The notes below the pieces were generated by a model. That model was not told the origin of the DNA and ran no database searches. It saw only the letters and a list, made by a program, of their open reading frames with translations. From positions 1-48,827 of the forward strand of contig JANQLS010000006.1 in NCBI GenBank assembly GCA_028280485.1: a stretch of DNA of 48,827 bases, given 5' to 3'. The DNA is from Planctomycetota bacterium (GTDB taxonomy: Bacteria; Planctomycetota; UBA8108; JACQVS01). The position numbers and the translations under genes were made by a program. Shown piece by piece: positions 1-10,237 of the stretch. Positions within the stretch are counted from its first letter, which is position 1, and each line of letters starts with the position of its first letter.

Positions 1-184
1 GGACTTGTTAAAGGCTCATTAACAAGGTGTCAGGTTTGATTTAAAAATATGTGAAAGAGTCTTAACGAAACCCTTGTAAATACAGCCTTGTAAATTGATC
101 ATAAAGAATTGTTAATTTAAGTCTGCCGGTAATGAGCTGAGTCGGTGCATTCCTAATAAGCTCAACAAAAAGTGAATTTAAAAA

Positions 185-2896
185 ATGAACATACTTCGGT
201 TTCACATTTTTCTAATTAATCTCTTATTGACAGGAATCGTTTTTGTTCCAACGACGATCAGTGCTCAAAAGCCCGAAGCGGAATCCGTCCCGGTTCGGTT
301 GAGATCATTGAGTTCCCCTGGAACCGTCTTAATGATTGCAGCTCATCCCGATGATGAAGATAGCGCACTTTTAGCCGAACTAGCTCTTCGTCAAGGAGTG
401 AGAACTATCTACCTATCGTTAACCCGAGGAGAAGGAGGCCAGAATCGGCTGGGCTCTGAAAAGGGGATTTCTTTAGGTCTCGTACGAACTGGGGAACTCT
501 TGGCCGCACGCCGCCTAGATGGCGCTGAACAATTATTAGGCCCTTTTATCGATTTTGGATTTAGTAAAAGTGCGCAAGAGGGATTCGATCGTTGGAAGCG
601 GGCAGATGTGGAACGAGTGATTGCCCAAGCGATTCGACTGACCCGACCCGATGTGGTGATCTCTATTTGGAATGGAACGAAATCGGATGGCCATGGTCAC
701 CACCAAGCTTGTGGATTAGCCGTGAAAGAAGCTTTCAAAAAAGCCGGAGACCGTACTGCCTTTCCGGATCTCTTAAAAAAGGGGTACCGCCCCTGGAAGA
801 GCAGGGCTTTATATATAAGAGAAAGGAAGCGAGAACTCTCCCCCGCTCACCAAGCTCATCGTATTTCAGTACCCGTGGGTAAATTAGATTCCGTCTTGGG
901 TCGCTCACCCCTCCAAATCGCTCTTGAGGGGCGAAGCTTACATCGTTCTCAGGACATGGGAGCGTTACAGCCGAAGGGCAGTCAGTACGAAGTTTATTAT
1001 CGTTGGATCGCTGGCGAACCGTTCTTTCGACAACTTCAAAAAGAGACCTTGTTCTTTAATTTCAAAAGTGACCTTCCTCGAATTGGAAAGTGGGAATATT
1101 CCAAGGTGCTTCCTGGAATTTATCTCAAAGAATTAACAGATGAGTACTCTCAATTAGAAAAATATCTCACTCAAGCTTGGAGTCTTTACCACCCGGAGAA
1201 GAATACCATTTCCTTAAATATGATAACTTTGTCATTGAAATTGATCGAAGGAATTGAAGGCAAATGGAATCGGTTGGAAAAGTTAAAGATCAAGATCGAT
1301 CGAGAAGCTCGAGAAATGATTTTCGCCTTCAAAGATGAGCTTCAACTCTTGAAGGAGAGGGTTATCGGGGTTTGGTTAAACCTCAAAGGGATTTCTTTCG
1401 ATTGGGTGATCGAAAATACTCCCCTTGTTGAAGATCAAGATACGATCAGTAAGCTAACGGTATTTAACCGATCGGATAATCCTCTCACTTGGAGTGATCT
1501 TCATTTCGATCAAGCCCAGTCCGTGAACTTGAGCTATAAGAAATATTTAAAGTTCCCTTTAGACATTCCTCCTTACGGAGAAGAATCTTCGTCGCTTCAA
1601 TTGGTGATCGACCGAGATCCACTCTTCGGCTTAAGGGGATCTCCACCATGGTTACAAAAGCCTTTTTCGCCGGGGAAGTATTTTGACTCCGAGGCAGAAG
1701 TTCAACTTTTCCCGGAATCTGGTTCTGATTCCTTAGCCCGAGCTTGGATCGAGATTACGGATCCAAAATCAAAACTTATAGTAGAAGCTCCGTGCCATCT
1801 TGAAGATCGAATACTAGATCCCGGACGGGGAGAACTTCGTTTTTGGCCTCGCTGCCTTCCTAAGTTGGAAGTGATGGTCGATCCCAAGCTTCAAGTCTTC
1901 CCTCAGAACTCCGTCGATCGAGCCCGAGTGTCAGTACAAGTTCGGTTGAATGATAATAAATCCCAGGAAATTGAGGTTGTATTGGAAGATATCGAGGGAA
2001 ATAAGTTCATGGTCTTAGAAAAAAGAACTCTAAAACCGATTATGGGCTTGGCTCGGGAAGATTGGTCGGTAGAAATTCCCTTATCTCGAATCCAGTCTAA
2101 TCAAGCGAGCTCCTTCATCGTGAAGGCAAGGTTAGTGAGCGACCCAGCATCAGAGAGCTATTCCTATTCGATGGGTTCAGTCGAGTACTCCCATATCGAA
2201 CGATTTCAGGAGCCTCGACTTGCTGGGACAAAAATTGTGGTTGTCGATGCTGAGGTGAGTCGAAACCTTAAAATTGGTTATCTACCCGGAGCTGGTGATG
2301 AAATCGCTCAGGGATTAATTTCGTTAGGACTATCGCCCAAAACTTTGGATGTAAAGGATCTTCAGTTTAGTGATTTAAGTTCGTTCGATACGATCGTGGT
2401 TGGCATTCGAGCCCTGGAAGTTCGGAAAGAACTGATCGATCTTCGAGGGAGGCTTTGGGAGTACGTGAAAAAGGGTGGCCATCTCTTAGTTCAATATCAT
2501 AAGCCTCGACAGGATGGTCCCCAGCGATTCGTTCCCTTCGAAGGAGTGACGATGACTCGACCTGCGGAGCGAGTGACTTATGAAGATGCTGAAATAGAGT
2601 TTTTACTTCCCAATCACCCCATCTTAAATCAGCCAAATAAGCTGACGGAGGAAGACTTTGACGGTTGGGTTCAAGAGAGAGGTCTCTATTTTTTAAGCAC
2701 TTGGCCTGAAGGGCTCCAACCCATTCTCTCAAGTCACGATCCGGGCGAACCCGCGCGAAAGGGAGGATTGTTGGATGGTCGGCTAGGAAAAGGTACGTAT
2801 CGATACTGTGCTTACGCGTTATTTCGGCAAATTCCTGCGGGTGTTCCGGGCGCTTATCGATTGCTTGCTAATTTGGTGACACCTCCAAAAGGCTAG
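185..2896 (+). CDS. Secreted PIG-L (LmbE-like) family deacetylase with C-terminal glutaminase-fold-like domain
   Basis: This is a predicted exported zinc-dependent N-acetyl deacetylase of the PIG-L/LmbE type; the substrate is unknown but family members act on N-acetyl-glucosaminyl compounds. Residues 1-28 form a signal peptide ending at about SAQ. The zinc motif AHPDDE lies at residues 53-58, and the second His cluster HGHH is at 170-173. At 903 aa it is much longer than minimal PIG-L enzymes (about 220-300 aa). The catalytic part ends near residue 300, followed by a helical linker, beta-rich regions, and a domain from about 690 that resembles ThuA/class I glutaminase-like folds (KIVVVDAE, then GGHLLVQYHKP). 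No strong ribosome-binding site precedes the ATG. It is convergent with the lipoprotein gene at 3161-3835, with a family 1 inverted repeat between them. PIG-L assignment is firm; the C-terminal domain call is tentative. Confidence 0.88.
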   Translation: MNILRFHIFLINLLLTGIVFVPTTISAQKPEAESVPVRLRSLSSPGTVLMIAAHPDDEDSALLAELALRQGVRTIYLSLTRGEGGQNRLGSEKGISLGLVRTGELLAARRLDGAEQLLGPFIDFGFSKSAQEGFDRWKRADVERVIAQAIRLTRPDVVISIWNGTKSDGHGHHQACGLAVKEAFKKAGDRTAFPDLLKKGYRPWKSRALYIRERKRELSPAHQAHRISVPVGKLDSVLGRSPLQIALEGRSLHRSQDMGALQPKGSQYEVYYRWIAGEPFFRQLQKETLFFNFKSDLPRIGKWEYSKVLPGIYLKELTDEYSQLEKYLTQAWSLYHPEKNTISLNMITLSLKLIEGIEGKWNRLEKLKIKIDREAREMIFAFKDELQLLKERVIGVWLNLKGISFDWVIENTPLVEDQDTISKLTVFNRSDNPLTWSDLHFDQAQSVNLSYKKYLKFPLDIPPYGEESSSLQLVIDRDPLFGLRGSPPWLQKPFSPGKYFDSEAEVQLFPESGSDSLARAWIEITDPKSKLIVEAPCHLEDRILDPGRGELRFWPRCLPKLEVMVDPKLQVFPQNSVDRARVSVQVRLNDNKSQEIEVVLEDIEGNKFMVLEKRTLKPIMGLAREDWSVEIPLSRIQSNQASSFIVKARLVSDPASESYSYSMGSVEYSHIERFQEPRLAGTKIVVVDAEVSRNLKIGYLPGAGDEIAQGLISLGLSPKTLDVKDLQFSDLSSFDTIVVGIRALEVRKELIDLRGRLWEYVKKGGHLLVQYHKPRQDGPQRFVPFEGVTMTRPAERVTYEDAEIEFLLPNHPILNQPNKLTEEDFDGWVQERGLYFLSTWPEGLQPILSSHDPGEPARKGGLLDGRLGKGTYRYCAYALFRQIPAGVPGAYRLLANLVTPPKG

Positions 2897-3050
2897 CGCT
2901 ATGGGGTTTAATGGGAGAAAACAACTAACCTTGGTTTTTCGCCGGTTCAAGCCGTAAAGAGATTCTAAACGTAGAGTTCCCTCGCTTACGAGGCTGTGAT
3001 TTTTTACCGAGTTCAGTGAGGGCTGGGTTCCAACCCAATAGAAATCCAGT

Positions 3051-3128
3051 CTTAACTAGCCCGAAGCGCTAGCGAGGGGCCAGTACTACTAAGAATGGAC
3101 CCCTCGCTTGCGCTTCGGGCTAGTTAAG
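3051..3128. repeat. Family 1 inverted repeat, copy 1 (possible bidirectional terminator)
   Basis: Arms 3051-3079 and 3100-3128 are reverse complements over 29 nt with one mismatch, around a 20-nt spacer. The arm core reads AACTAGCCCGAAGCG. Copies occur at 16090-16235 and 21959-22022. It sits in the gap between the convergent genes ending at 2896 and 3161, as expected for a transcription-ending or insulating hairpin, but it lacks a clear T-run. A 13-nt stretch at 2978-2990 (TCCCTCGCTTACG) may be a degraded further arm. Confidence 0.85.
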
Positions 3129-3160
3129 GGAATCCTTCTTTTAGTTTAGGATTTAAAAAG

Positions 3161-3835
3161 TTAACTAGGATAACTCAAAATATAAAACTCCCCGTCGACT
3201 TCAACCACCGAATCGAAGACCCGTACCATCCCTGATTTTCCGGTATCAGGATCTAAGAGTTTGAGTTCAATCTTTCGATGAACGATGAATCCCTCAAATT
3301 CTAGGATTCCCTTGGTGACCTCGAATCCTAAGAGTTCAAGTTCGCGACCACCGTATTCTTGAATGGCCCCCTTAATTCCGGCCTTGCTTTCGGTGTCGAT
3401 CAGCATCCAGTGGAGGTCTGGGGGAAGGTTGTTATTTTTTTTGTCTTTAACAAACTCAGGAAGATAAGTGCTCATGTATTCTTTTTTTTGCACTCTTAAT
3501 CTACTGAGCTGCCTTTCGTCTTTATCGTTAAGGCCCTTAACCACTCTCTGAGCTAATTCATGAAGACTGGTTGGAGGATTCGGAAAGTTCTGAGGTTCTT
3601 CCTTTTTATCTGCATCTTGTGATCCTTTATCAGCGTCGACAACTTTTGAATTTTGTGAAAATTCTTGAACCTTTGGGTGAACTTTATCTTCAGAAGGGTG
3701 GGGAATCTTAGGCTCTTCCAGCTGTGCCATTTTTTGGGGTTCAGCGTCGCTTTGGCAGCCGGAGAACTGAAGTGTACAAAGGCCTAAGAAAATGAATTGT
3801 AGTAATTTGGAAGTCATAGTTTTTATATTCAACAT
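3161..3835 (-). CDS. Small lipoprotein of unknown function
   Basis: The 224-aa product begins with a lipoprotein signal peptide with lipobox FSGC at residues 24-27, so it should be lipid-anchored at a membrane. Residues 28 to about 90 are charged and rich in Glu, Lys, Asp and Pro, as in a flexible linker. The remainder (about 90-224) looks like a compact alpha/beta domain ending in beta strands (VVEVDGEFYILSY). I do not recognise the family. It begins 45 nt after the stop of the TonB-dependent receptor on the same strand, so co-transcription is likely and it may be an accessory lipoprotein of that uptake system; this is inference. An internal Met at 3817 is an alternative start; neither start has a strong ribosome-binding site. 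Confidence 0.75.
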   Translation of the reverse strand: MLNIKTMTSKLLQFIFLGLCTLQFSGCQSDAEPQKMAQLEEPKIPHPSEDKVHPKVQEFSQNSKVVDADKGSQDADKKEEPQNFPNPPTSLHELAQRVVKGLNDKDERQLSRLRVQKKEYMSTYLPEFVKDKKNNNLPPDLHWMLIDTESKAGIKGAIQEYGGRELELLGFEVTKGILEFEGFIVHRKIELKLLDPDTGKSGMVRVFDSVVEVDGEFYILSYPS

Positions 3836-3880
3836 GAGCCTGATTTCCCATTCACTCGAAACTCAACGAAGATTTTTGGC

Positions 3881-6532
3881 TTAAAAAGTGTAGGAATATG
3901 AAAGGCCTACACTGATTCCTTTTTTATACTCGATGGTATTAGCTCCACCTTGTTCATAGGTGAATTCATCGTCTAACAAGTTTTGAGCCGAAAGTTTTAA
4001 GCTCGCCGGGCCAAATTTTTTGGAAATACTTAAATCCAGAGACCAACGGGGTTGTTCTTTTTCGTCGGGTAAACCGAAGGCCCCTACTTGACTGATGCTC
4101 TCCCCGAAGGTGTTGGCGAACAAGGCCACCGTTAATCCCAGGTCGCGATTGTCATAGAGCATTCCGATATTCAAGACGTAGTCCGGTTGACCTTCGAGAG
4201 GTCGATTATTGTTAGTTTGATTTCCGAGACCCCCTTCATTGATTTCAACTTCAGATTCAATCCAGGCGAAGTTCGCGATGAAATTGAAATCATCGAGAAT
4301 ACTTTCATTTTCGTTGGGGCCGAGCACAAACCATTGATTTAGGAAGCCCAAGCTTTTTCGGATTTCGATTTCAAATCCGTATAGATCAGCAGTATCAGCG
4401 TTATCCCAACTTGTGATGATCGCGGATCCCGTGGGGATAATGACTTTTTCGATCGGAGAGTCAAAGCGCTTGAAAAACAAGCTCGTAGAAATCAATTCAC
4501 CGGGATTGGGGAACCACTCCCATCGCAAATCTGCATTTAATATTGTAGCTCGTTCTAAGTCTTTATTACCCTTGGCGACGAACCCACTGACGACATCGTT
4601 AAATTGAAACTCAGCCAACTCTCGGAACTCTGGACGAGATACCGTACGACTTCCCGCTAATCTTAGTAGATGTTTTTCAGCTAAGTTGTAGGTGAGATTG
4701 AAGGCGGGAAGAAAATCTCCTTCATCGAGATCGGCAACTACTTCTTGAGGTGGATTTCCGAAGAGTTCAAAGGTCGTCACTTCCTGAACCGATTTTTCGT
4801 AACGTATTCCAGCTTCTAATCTCAGTAAATCAGGAATGATATCGAAATCGATTAATCCGTATCCGGCGAGGAGTAGTTGTTCGGCTTGGTAGTTATCCGT
4901 TGATCGAGTCGTTTCAGTGAGGATGAATCCACTAGGATTAATATTCGTTGCCCTGAAGATAGATTCGGGATCGGCGGTTTGATCGATTACATTTCCATCT
5001 TCGTCAATTGGATTTCCCGCGATGCTCGATGGAATGTAACGAAACCTACGACTGTCAAAGTCTCGATCGCGAACGACGTAGGCTCCTCCAAATTTGAATT
5101 TTTGATCGGGTTCGAGCTCATCCCATTCTGGGTCCGGATCGATCCAAGGGAGCGGGATAGCAATATCTAATCCTCCGTCGAAGATATTCTCATCGAGTTG
5201 ATAAAAATCTCTCGACCCACTATCGCTCACATTGACCAGTTCAAACTCAGTCTCACCATCAAAGAGATCGTATCGAACCGAACGACGATCGGGCTCATCT
5301 CGTTGAGAGAGAGAGTACGAAGTTCTCCAATTCACATAGATGTCACCTACTAAAAGATGTTCACCGAAGAGTTGAGAGGAGAGCAGTGAACGTTCAATAT
5401 TTCTAAAGTTCACAACTCGAATCTCTCGGCCTTGTTGCCCATCAAGCCCCGTTTGGAATCGAACTCGATCATCCATGGCTCTAGTGTAGAAATTGCGGAT
5501 TCCCACTTTTTGAGTTTCCGACATCTCATAAGTGAAGTTGAGCATAGTGGAAAGTTCAGAAGTAAATTTGTAGGTATCGAGATTGAAGTCATTAAATACT
5601 CTTGGGTCCGGATTTTCGATCGTACCGAAATTCTTTAAGATTCGATATTTTTCATCCGTGATCACGCTGTAGGTGTTCGACCAATTTACCGCACCTAAAA
5701 TCCCTACTTTCCCGATATCACCGACACTGTAGCTATCGCCAAAAGTAAGATCCAATTTATGCGCTGGAGGAGCCGTCATGGTTTCAACATTCCAAATGTT
5801 GTTGAAGGAACGACCAAACTCTTGAACATCTTGGGCACTGAATCGGTCACCCACGCGAACGATGTTGTTGGGGATTTCAGAAGGAAGTTTTCGGGTGTTG
5901 TCATTGAAGGTTAAGGTGTCGTAATTTCCTCCCTCGTATGTCTCGAAATCTTTCAGCGTTGAGAGAGAGTTGTACTTTAAACCTAGACCAAATTTTAAAA
6001 AGGGCTCATCGGGAATACCTTTGGAGTGAATCTGTACACTTCCTCCGGAGAATTCACCGGGGGTGTCCGGAGAATAAGTTTTTGTGATCACAATTTTTTC
6101 AAGGAGCCCCGCTGGGAATAAACTGAGGGGCACAACGCGTTTGTCGGGTTCTGGAGAAGGAATCGAGGAACCATTGAAGAGTGTTTGGCTATACCTCTCC
6201 CCCAAACCGCGAATGTAGGCGAACTCTCCGCCTTTAAGGGTGACCGCTGGTAGTTTTTGAACTGCCCCTCCCGCGTCTGAAACATCGAGTTTCGACATTT
6301 GCTCATTACCGATGGCTTCGGTTTGTTTAATCTCATCAAGCCTTTCCATGATGACCGCCCGCTCTGAGTCGGGCTTCACCTTGTCAATAATCTCGATGAC
6401 ATCTACATCGTCATCCTCATCGTCTTGTGCCAAAACCCAGCTCGAGTCAATAAAGTGCAACACCATTATAGTGAGTATCGAGAACAACAGACGAACGGGT
6501 AGCCGAGAGCCACCAAATCCGTGGACCTTCAT
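3881..6532 (-). CDS. TonB-dependent outer-membrane receptor
   Basis: This is an outer-membrane, energy-coupled uptake receptor whose substrate cannot be named. The N-terminus is a signal peptide ending near VLAQ (residue 36). A very acidic stretch and a plausible TonB box (DVIEII, around residues 43-48) follow. The plug domain spans about 55-175 and includes [22 protein letters not shown] and [10 protein letters not shown]. The rest is a 22-strand-type beta barrel with alternating aromatic residues, ending with a C-terminal Phe (GLSYSYTF) as outer-membrane proteins do. At 883 aa it is a normal size. There is no N-terminal carboxypeptidase-regulatory-like domain. Upstream lies the secreted beta-helix gene (6907-8463, same strand, 374-nt gap) and downstream a lipoprotein gene 45 nt away, suggesting a three-gene locus. 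Confidence 0.93.
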   Translation of the reverse strand: MKVHGFGGSRLPVRLLFSILTIMVLHFIDSSWVLAQDDEDDDVDVIEIIDKVKPDSERAVIMERLDEIKQTEAIGNEQMSKLDVSDAGGAVQKLPAVTLKGGEFAYIRGLGERYSQTLFNGSSIPSPEPDKRVVPLSLFPAGLLEKIVITKTYSPDTPGEFSGGSVQIHSKGIPDEPFLKFGLGLKYNSLSTLKDFETYEGGNYDTLTFNDNTRKLPSEIPNNIVRVGDRFSAQDVQEFGRSFNNIWNVETMTAPPAHKLDLTFGDSYSVGDIGKVGILGAVNWSNTYSVITDEKYRILKNFGTIENPDPRVFNDFNLDTYKFTSELSTMLNFTYEMSETQKVGIRNFYTRAMDDRVRFQTGLDGQQGREIRVVNFRNIERSLLSSQLFGEHLLVGDIYVNWRTSYSLSQRDEPDRRSVRYDLFDGETEFELVNVSDSGSRDFYQLDENIFDGGLDIAIPLPWIDPDPEWDELEPDQKFKFGGAYVVRDRDFDSRRFRYIPSSIAGNPIDEDGNVIDQTADPESIFRATNINPSGFILTETTRSTDNYQAEQLLLAGYGLIDFDIIPDLLRLEAGIRYEKSVQEVTTFELFGNPPQEVVADLDEGDFLPAFNLTYNLAEKHLLRLAGSRTVSRPEFRELAEFQFNDVVSGFVAKGNKDLERATILNADLRWEWFPNPGELISTSLFFKRFDSPIEKVIIPTGSAIITSWDNADTADLYGFEIEIRKSLGFLNQWFVLGPNENESILDDFNFIANFAWIESEVEINEGGLGNQTNNNRPLEGQPDYVLNIGMLYDNRDLGLTVALFANTFGESISQVGAFGLPDEKEQPRWSLDLSISKKFGPASLKLSAQNLLDDEFTYEQGGANTIEYKKGISVGLSYSYTF

Positions 6533-6906
6533 AGTTGTGAAACCTTGTAAGCGATTTTCTTGGATTAAATCAGGAAGTCACTTTTCCTTATTGGTAAAAG
6601 TGATTCACCGAGTGGATGAAATAAGCACTCGCTAAATTCTTCTTAACAATAAGTTCGAAGTTAAAGGGTGTCAGTTAAGTCCTAATGAAGAAGAAGTGAA
6701 TTGCCCTGATTCGTTGATTCCAATAAAGAATTCAATGAGGAGTGCGGAAATAAAAAGAAGGATAGAAGCTCCCAAAGTTGGAAACTCCTATCCTGGAGGG
6801 TCTGGGCAAGGTTAATGTTCCCCAGAGAATCTGGGGAGAGAAGCTCTTGTTAAGATTTCTTTTAAAGAGCCTCTCTCACTCAGATCTTTAAATCGAAGCG
6901 ATCAGC
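6533..6906. other. Intergenic region upstream of the TonB receptor, with hairpins
   Basis: No gene is visible here. Three inverted repeats are readable. One is 6578-6585/6596-6603 (TCACTTTT and its complement, 10-nt loop), about 45 nt upstream of the receptor start. Another is 6819-6826/6830-6837 (TCCCCAGA, loop GAA). The third is 6838-6848/6865-6875, an 11-bp stem with one mismatch just downstream of the beta-helix stop. None has the T-run of a standard terminator on the minus strand, so read-through or an attenuator-like role is possible. The first could lie in the receptor's 5' leader. These roles are inference. Confidence 0.35.
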
Positions 6907-8463
6907 TTAGTTTTGCCAGTAACTTACCCAAGGAGCTTGGGTCCAGTCGTCGCCAGCGCCTTCCGGAGCCACTGCGCCGTAGTATTGAGCGGCGTCAAAG
7001 AAATCTCCTAAAGTAGTGGGATCGAAAGGACTTGAAGAGGCAGCTTCTTGCGAGCGGAAGTTCGGTGCATCCAAGTTGAAAGGATCAGCGATAGGTGAAG
7101 GATCGGCGATATCCAAGAGGATATTTGAACCAGCGGCTAAGATAGCAGCTTCGTCGATTCCATCGTCATCCGTACTGGCGTGTTTGTTTCCGTCAGCACC
7201 ATTGTTGTGGAAGAGACAGTGGTCAATGATTAATTCGCCAGCGTCAACGCGAGCGGCAGTGACGTCGTCGTCGATATCTAAACCGTCAGAGAATCCAGTG
7301 ATAACGGCGTTGTAGAGTTTTCCGCCGGTTCCACGACGTAAGGTCAAACCACTTGAAGAATCAGATCCTTCTGCGGGATCACCAATCAAGGTAACGTTTG
7401 AAATATTAGGATTCGTGAAAGGAGTAGCACTGAAGATACTTTCACTGTTGTCAACTTCAAAGCCACGGTCGGCATCGTCACCCCGTTGTTGGGCCACCCA
7501 GTATTGACCATTTCCGTTCCAACCGAAAGAGTAGTCGAAGCTGTCATCACGGATACCCGTTGCGATACCCCACTTCAAGCTTGCCGATCCACCGAACCAT
7601 TCGAAACCGTCGTCCAAGTTATATTTGACTTGTACGTGATCCATAGTTGTGCCCGAACCCGCACCAAAAATCGAAATGGAGTTCACTTCGTTGTCGATAC
7701 TGATTTCAGTTCCACCGAATTCGCAACGTACGTAGCTGAGGCGACCACTGTCGTCGTCAGCGATTTGGTTGGCTCCTCCACCCCAGAGTTGGCCTTGGAG
7801 ACCTTCTGCTTCAGCTTCGCCACCTTCGACGTTGTTGATACCTTTGCCGAGGATGATGAGTCCACCCCAGTCACCACGAGCGCGTGAACCAACGGGTTTG
7901 TCGCTGGTGAAAACAACGGGATGGGTTGCAGTGCCGTTACAGATCAATTTTCCGCCACGTTCGACAATGAGGAGTCCTTGACTTTCAGAGTCACCGAGAA
8001 CGGTAACACCCGCTTCGATAGTTAAGGTCGCACCATCTTTGACGAATACACCCGAGATCAGGCGATAAACTTGATCAGCGGTGAGAGTCATGTCTTCAGT
8101 GATTGCACCCGTGATATCCACTGGAGTTCCTAAACAACCGAGCCGATCGTCTGGAGTGGGGTCACCTTCAAAGACGGGATAGGGGCTGGCAGGAGTAGCA
8201 CCATCGAGGAATTGCCAGGTTAGAGAAGCGATAGCGTCACTGATGTCAATTTCGCCGTCGTCATTGTAGTCGGCAGCATCTTCACATTGTGGAGGTTCCG
8301 TTCCGATGAACTGGAAACCCAAAGTAGCTACGGGGTCGGTGATGTCGATGATTTTATCATTGTTGAAATCACCCCGTAAGAAATGTCCTTGAGCTTGTAC
8401 TGCAACTGGAGCTGCAAAAATAGCGATTGCGAGCGCAATGTATAGACGTCGCATAGAAAGCAT
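6907..8463 (-). CDS. Secreted beta-helix protein with N-terminal dockerin-like module
   Basis: The 518-aa product has a signal peptide (1-25, ending VQAQ). A paired EF-hand/dockerin-like module follows at about 28-110 (LRGDFNNDKIIDITD, then DAADYNDDGEIDISD, ending in a DRLGC motif). From about 115 to the end it resembles right-handed beta-helix or parallel-beta proteins: repeated short strands with VKDGATLTIEAGVTVLGD, GGKLICNGTATHPVVFTS and RGDWGGLIILGK. Proteins like this second part are, as I recall, often encoded next to TonB-dependent receptors in other Gram-negative bacteria, which matches the receptor gene at 3881-6532. It may be a surface partner or cargo-binding protein; the ligand is unknown. 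The start is well supported by GGGAGG seven bases before the ATG. A dockerin-like module at the N-terminus is unusual; it is more often C-terminal. Confidence 0.85.
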   Translation of the reverse strand: MLSMRRLYIALAIAIFAAPVAVQAQGHFLRGDFNNDKIIDITDPVATLGFQFIGTEPPQCEDAADYNDDGEIDISDAIASLTWQFLDGATPASPYPVFEGDPTPDDRLGCLGTPVDITGAITEDMTLTADQVYRLISGVFVKDGATLTIEAGVTVLGDSESQGLLIVERGGKLICNGTATHPVVFTSDKPVGSRARGDWGGLIILGKGINNVEGGEAEAEGLQGQLWGGGANQIADDDSGRLSYVRCEFGGTEISIDNEVNSISIFGAGSGTTMDHVQVKYNLDDGFEWFGGSASLKWGIATGIRDDSFDYSFGWNGNGQYWVAQQRGDDADRGFEVDNSESIFSATPFTNPNISNVTLIGDPAEGSDSSSGLTLRRGTGGKLYNAVITGFSDGLDIDDDVTAARVDAGELIIDHCLFHNNGADGNKHASTDDDGIDEAAILAAGSNILLDIADPSPIADPFNLDAPNFRSQEAASSSPFDPTTLGDFFDAAQYYGAVAPEGAGDDWTQAPWVSYWQN

Positions 8464-9227
8464 GATTTATCCTCCCGAAGAGAATCGTTGTTCTAAGGGG
8501 TCTCCATTACTTAAGGAGATATTTTCCCTGTGTGATTGAAATGGAACGAGATTCCAAAACTCCTAAACCCAATTTTAATGATTTGTCGGAACCAACCTCT
8601 GTTAAGTTGGATATGAGTACTGTTTTCATTTGTTGGTCTCAATGAAATTGAAGATTCTCGTTCATGAGTTCAATGCTTCATCTGATTGAGTTTAATTATG
8701 AAAATAGCTCACAAACAACACTCTATTTAGTAATGATCCAAACCTTTGAAATTGAGTGATTTTTGGCTGGAGTCTGGGGCGCCACCAAACTCATATGCCT
8801 GACCGATTTCTTATTATGAGGACTAAGATACAGGGGAAGTGTGAATTCAGATTAAATGTTAAGTGAGTAATAGGCGAAATTTGTGTTGCCTTCTGTTAAC
8901 CAACTTTACTCTTTGTTCATGGTTAGCTGTTGGTTCTTAATAATTAAAAAGATGGATCAGTTCATTTGGATCTCTATTTATAGAGGTAAAGGATTGTTGT
9001 TGTTATTGTGTTGGTTGGAAGTAAAGAAAAGCAAACCGTTCTGAATCTTTATATTCGAGGAAGGTTTATAAGATTTGTCTCGGTAAGATTATTTTCGATT
9101 ACAAGTATCAAGCTCATCTCATAGTGATGACTAAGGTGTTGATTTTGTAAATGATGTTATTGGAAAACAGTCCGTTTAGGTTTTAGGGTGATTCATGTCA
9201 TGGGGAATCTATGATTTGTTTTCGGGT
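8464..9227. other. AT-rich intergenic region, no gene seen
   Basis: This is about 760 nt between the terminator of the lamin-tail lipoprotein gene and the start of the beta-helix gene. It has no ORF with coding character and no RNA gene that I recognise. It is AT-rich, with many TTG and GTT tracts. It must hold the promoter of the beta-helix gene and is long enough for an extended leader or regulatory sites, but I could not pick out convincing boxes. Confidence 0.5.
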
Positions 9228-9229
9228 AA

Positions 9230-9262
9230 AAAAAGGTACAAGCAAACTGCTTGTACCTTTTT
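9230..9262 (-). terminator. Intrinsic terminator after the lamin-tail lipoprotein gene
   Basis: A perfect 15-bp stem (9230-9244 with 9248-9262) encloses a 3-nt loop. The stem holds GGTACAAGCA and is flanked by an A-run on the left and T-run on the right, so it can end transcription in either direction. It is about 40 nt past the stop of the minus-strand gene at 9300-10220. Confidence 0.85.
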
Positions 9263-9299
9263 AAAATTTACTCTTTTAAATAATCGATTCCATTTAAGT

Positions 9300-10220
9300 T
9301 TATAGAGGGCAGTTTAAGCCATCAGCGGTAGGATCCTGTCCGGGGTTGGGAAAGGGTGGAGCGATTTGAACCGATGCATCAAAGATAGCTTGGGTAAGGA
9401 GATTAAAATCGTCGATATCGATATCGCCATCGTCATCGACATCAGAAGCATCCTCACACGCTGGCTGGGTTCTGTTCCCTTGTAAGATTTGGTTTAATAG
9501 AACTGAATCTTCAAAACTTACATTGCCACTTCCATTGACATCTCCGCGAATAAAAGGCTCATTTGTGGGGCCCGGGTCAGTGTCTTTAGATTCTTCTGAG
9601 TTTTCTGCTAATGGTGTAGCGCTTTCGAGCAATAAGAAATCCCCGATCGATTCGAGATCTTCGTAAGGAATTCTTCCCATAGCTTGATCGACTCCCAGTC
9701 CACGAGTGTCGAGGTTAAACTGATCCCCCGATATTCCTCCCTTATCCCAAAGAACAAATAGGCCGGCAGATTCCTTGAGTTCGAAATTCGCGTGAAGACC
9801 GCCGAGGGTGTCCGCTTTTCCATCGACGTATATTATTAAATATCCAAGAGCAGGAATGATGGACTCCGGGCCTTCAGGTAGAGACCATTTTTCCGGTTGG
9901 AATAAAGAGTCCGAGAGGAACGCTCCACTCAAATCGATATCTTGATCATGAGGGTTATATATTTCTAGCCAAGGAGGTGTGTTGCCTTCTTCGTCGAGAA
10001 CGGACCCTCCGTTATGAATGACGAATTCATTCATCTTCACATCGCCGGGTCCTAAAGGAGGAGGCACAAAAACCGGAACGGGGATTGGAACATTCGGGCC
10101 GCTGGTAAGGTCTTCACGATCGCAGCTTGTCAAAAAGACCAAGCTTATGCAAAGAATGATTAGATACCTTGGAATTGAAAGCATAAATCTAGCCCCAAGG
10201 GTTTTTAACTGTCCGAGCAT
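9300..10220 (-). CDS. Lipoprotein with lamin-tail domain and C-terminal dockerin-like module
   Basis: The 306-aa product carries a lipoprotein signal peptide with lipobox FLTSC (Cys at residue 33 from the first start). A lamin-tail-like (LTD) beta-sandwich covers about 60-185, with VKMNEFVIHNGG, WLEIYNPHDQDIDLSGAFLSD and GYLIIYVDGKAD. The C-terminus from about residue 222 is a paired EF-hand/dockerin-like module (IRGDVNGSGNVSFEDS; DASDVDDDGDIDIDD), ending in DGLNCPL. An internal ATG at 10184 would give a more standard signal peptide (MLSIPRYLII...) and is a good alternative start. The gene lies 17 nt after the response regulator gene on the same strand, so the two are probably co-transcribed, and a perfect terminator hairpin follows. 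Lamin-tail domains are known on many exported bacterial proteins; the role here is unknown. Confidence 0.85.
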   Translation of the reverse strand: MLGQLKTLGARFMLSIPRYLIILCISLVFLTSCDREDLTSGPNVPIPVPVFVPPPLGPGDVKMNEFVIHNGGSVLDEEGNTPPWLEIYNPHDQDIDLSGAFLSDSLFQPEKWSLPEGPESIIPALGYLIIYVDGKADTLGGLHANFELKESAGLFVLWDKGGISGDQFNLDTRGLGVDQAMGRIPYEDLESIGDFLLLESATPLAENSEESKDTDPGPTNEPFIRGDVNGSGNVSFEDSVLLNQILQGNRTQPACEDASDVDDDGDIDIDDFNLLTQAIFDASVQIAPPFPNPGQDPTADGLNCPL

Positions 10221-10237
10221 CAGTTTAGAAGACCATT

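Noticed and set aside
3051..3128. Family 1 repeat considered as an attachment site of an integrated element
   Set aside because: No integrase, tRNA or phage genes are nearby, and the repeat occurs three times at unrelated places.
7486..7887. A 133-codon plus-strand frame and an overlapping 77-codon minus-strand frame
   Set aside because: Both are inside the beta-helix protein gene and are low-complexity Thr/Val/Ser shadows of it.
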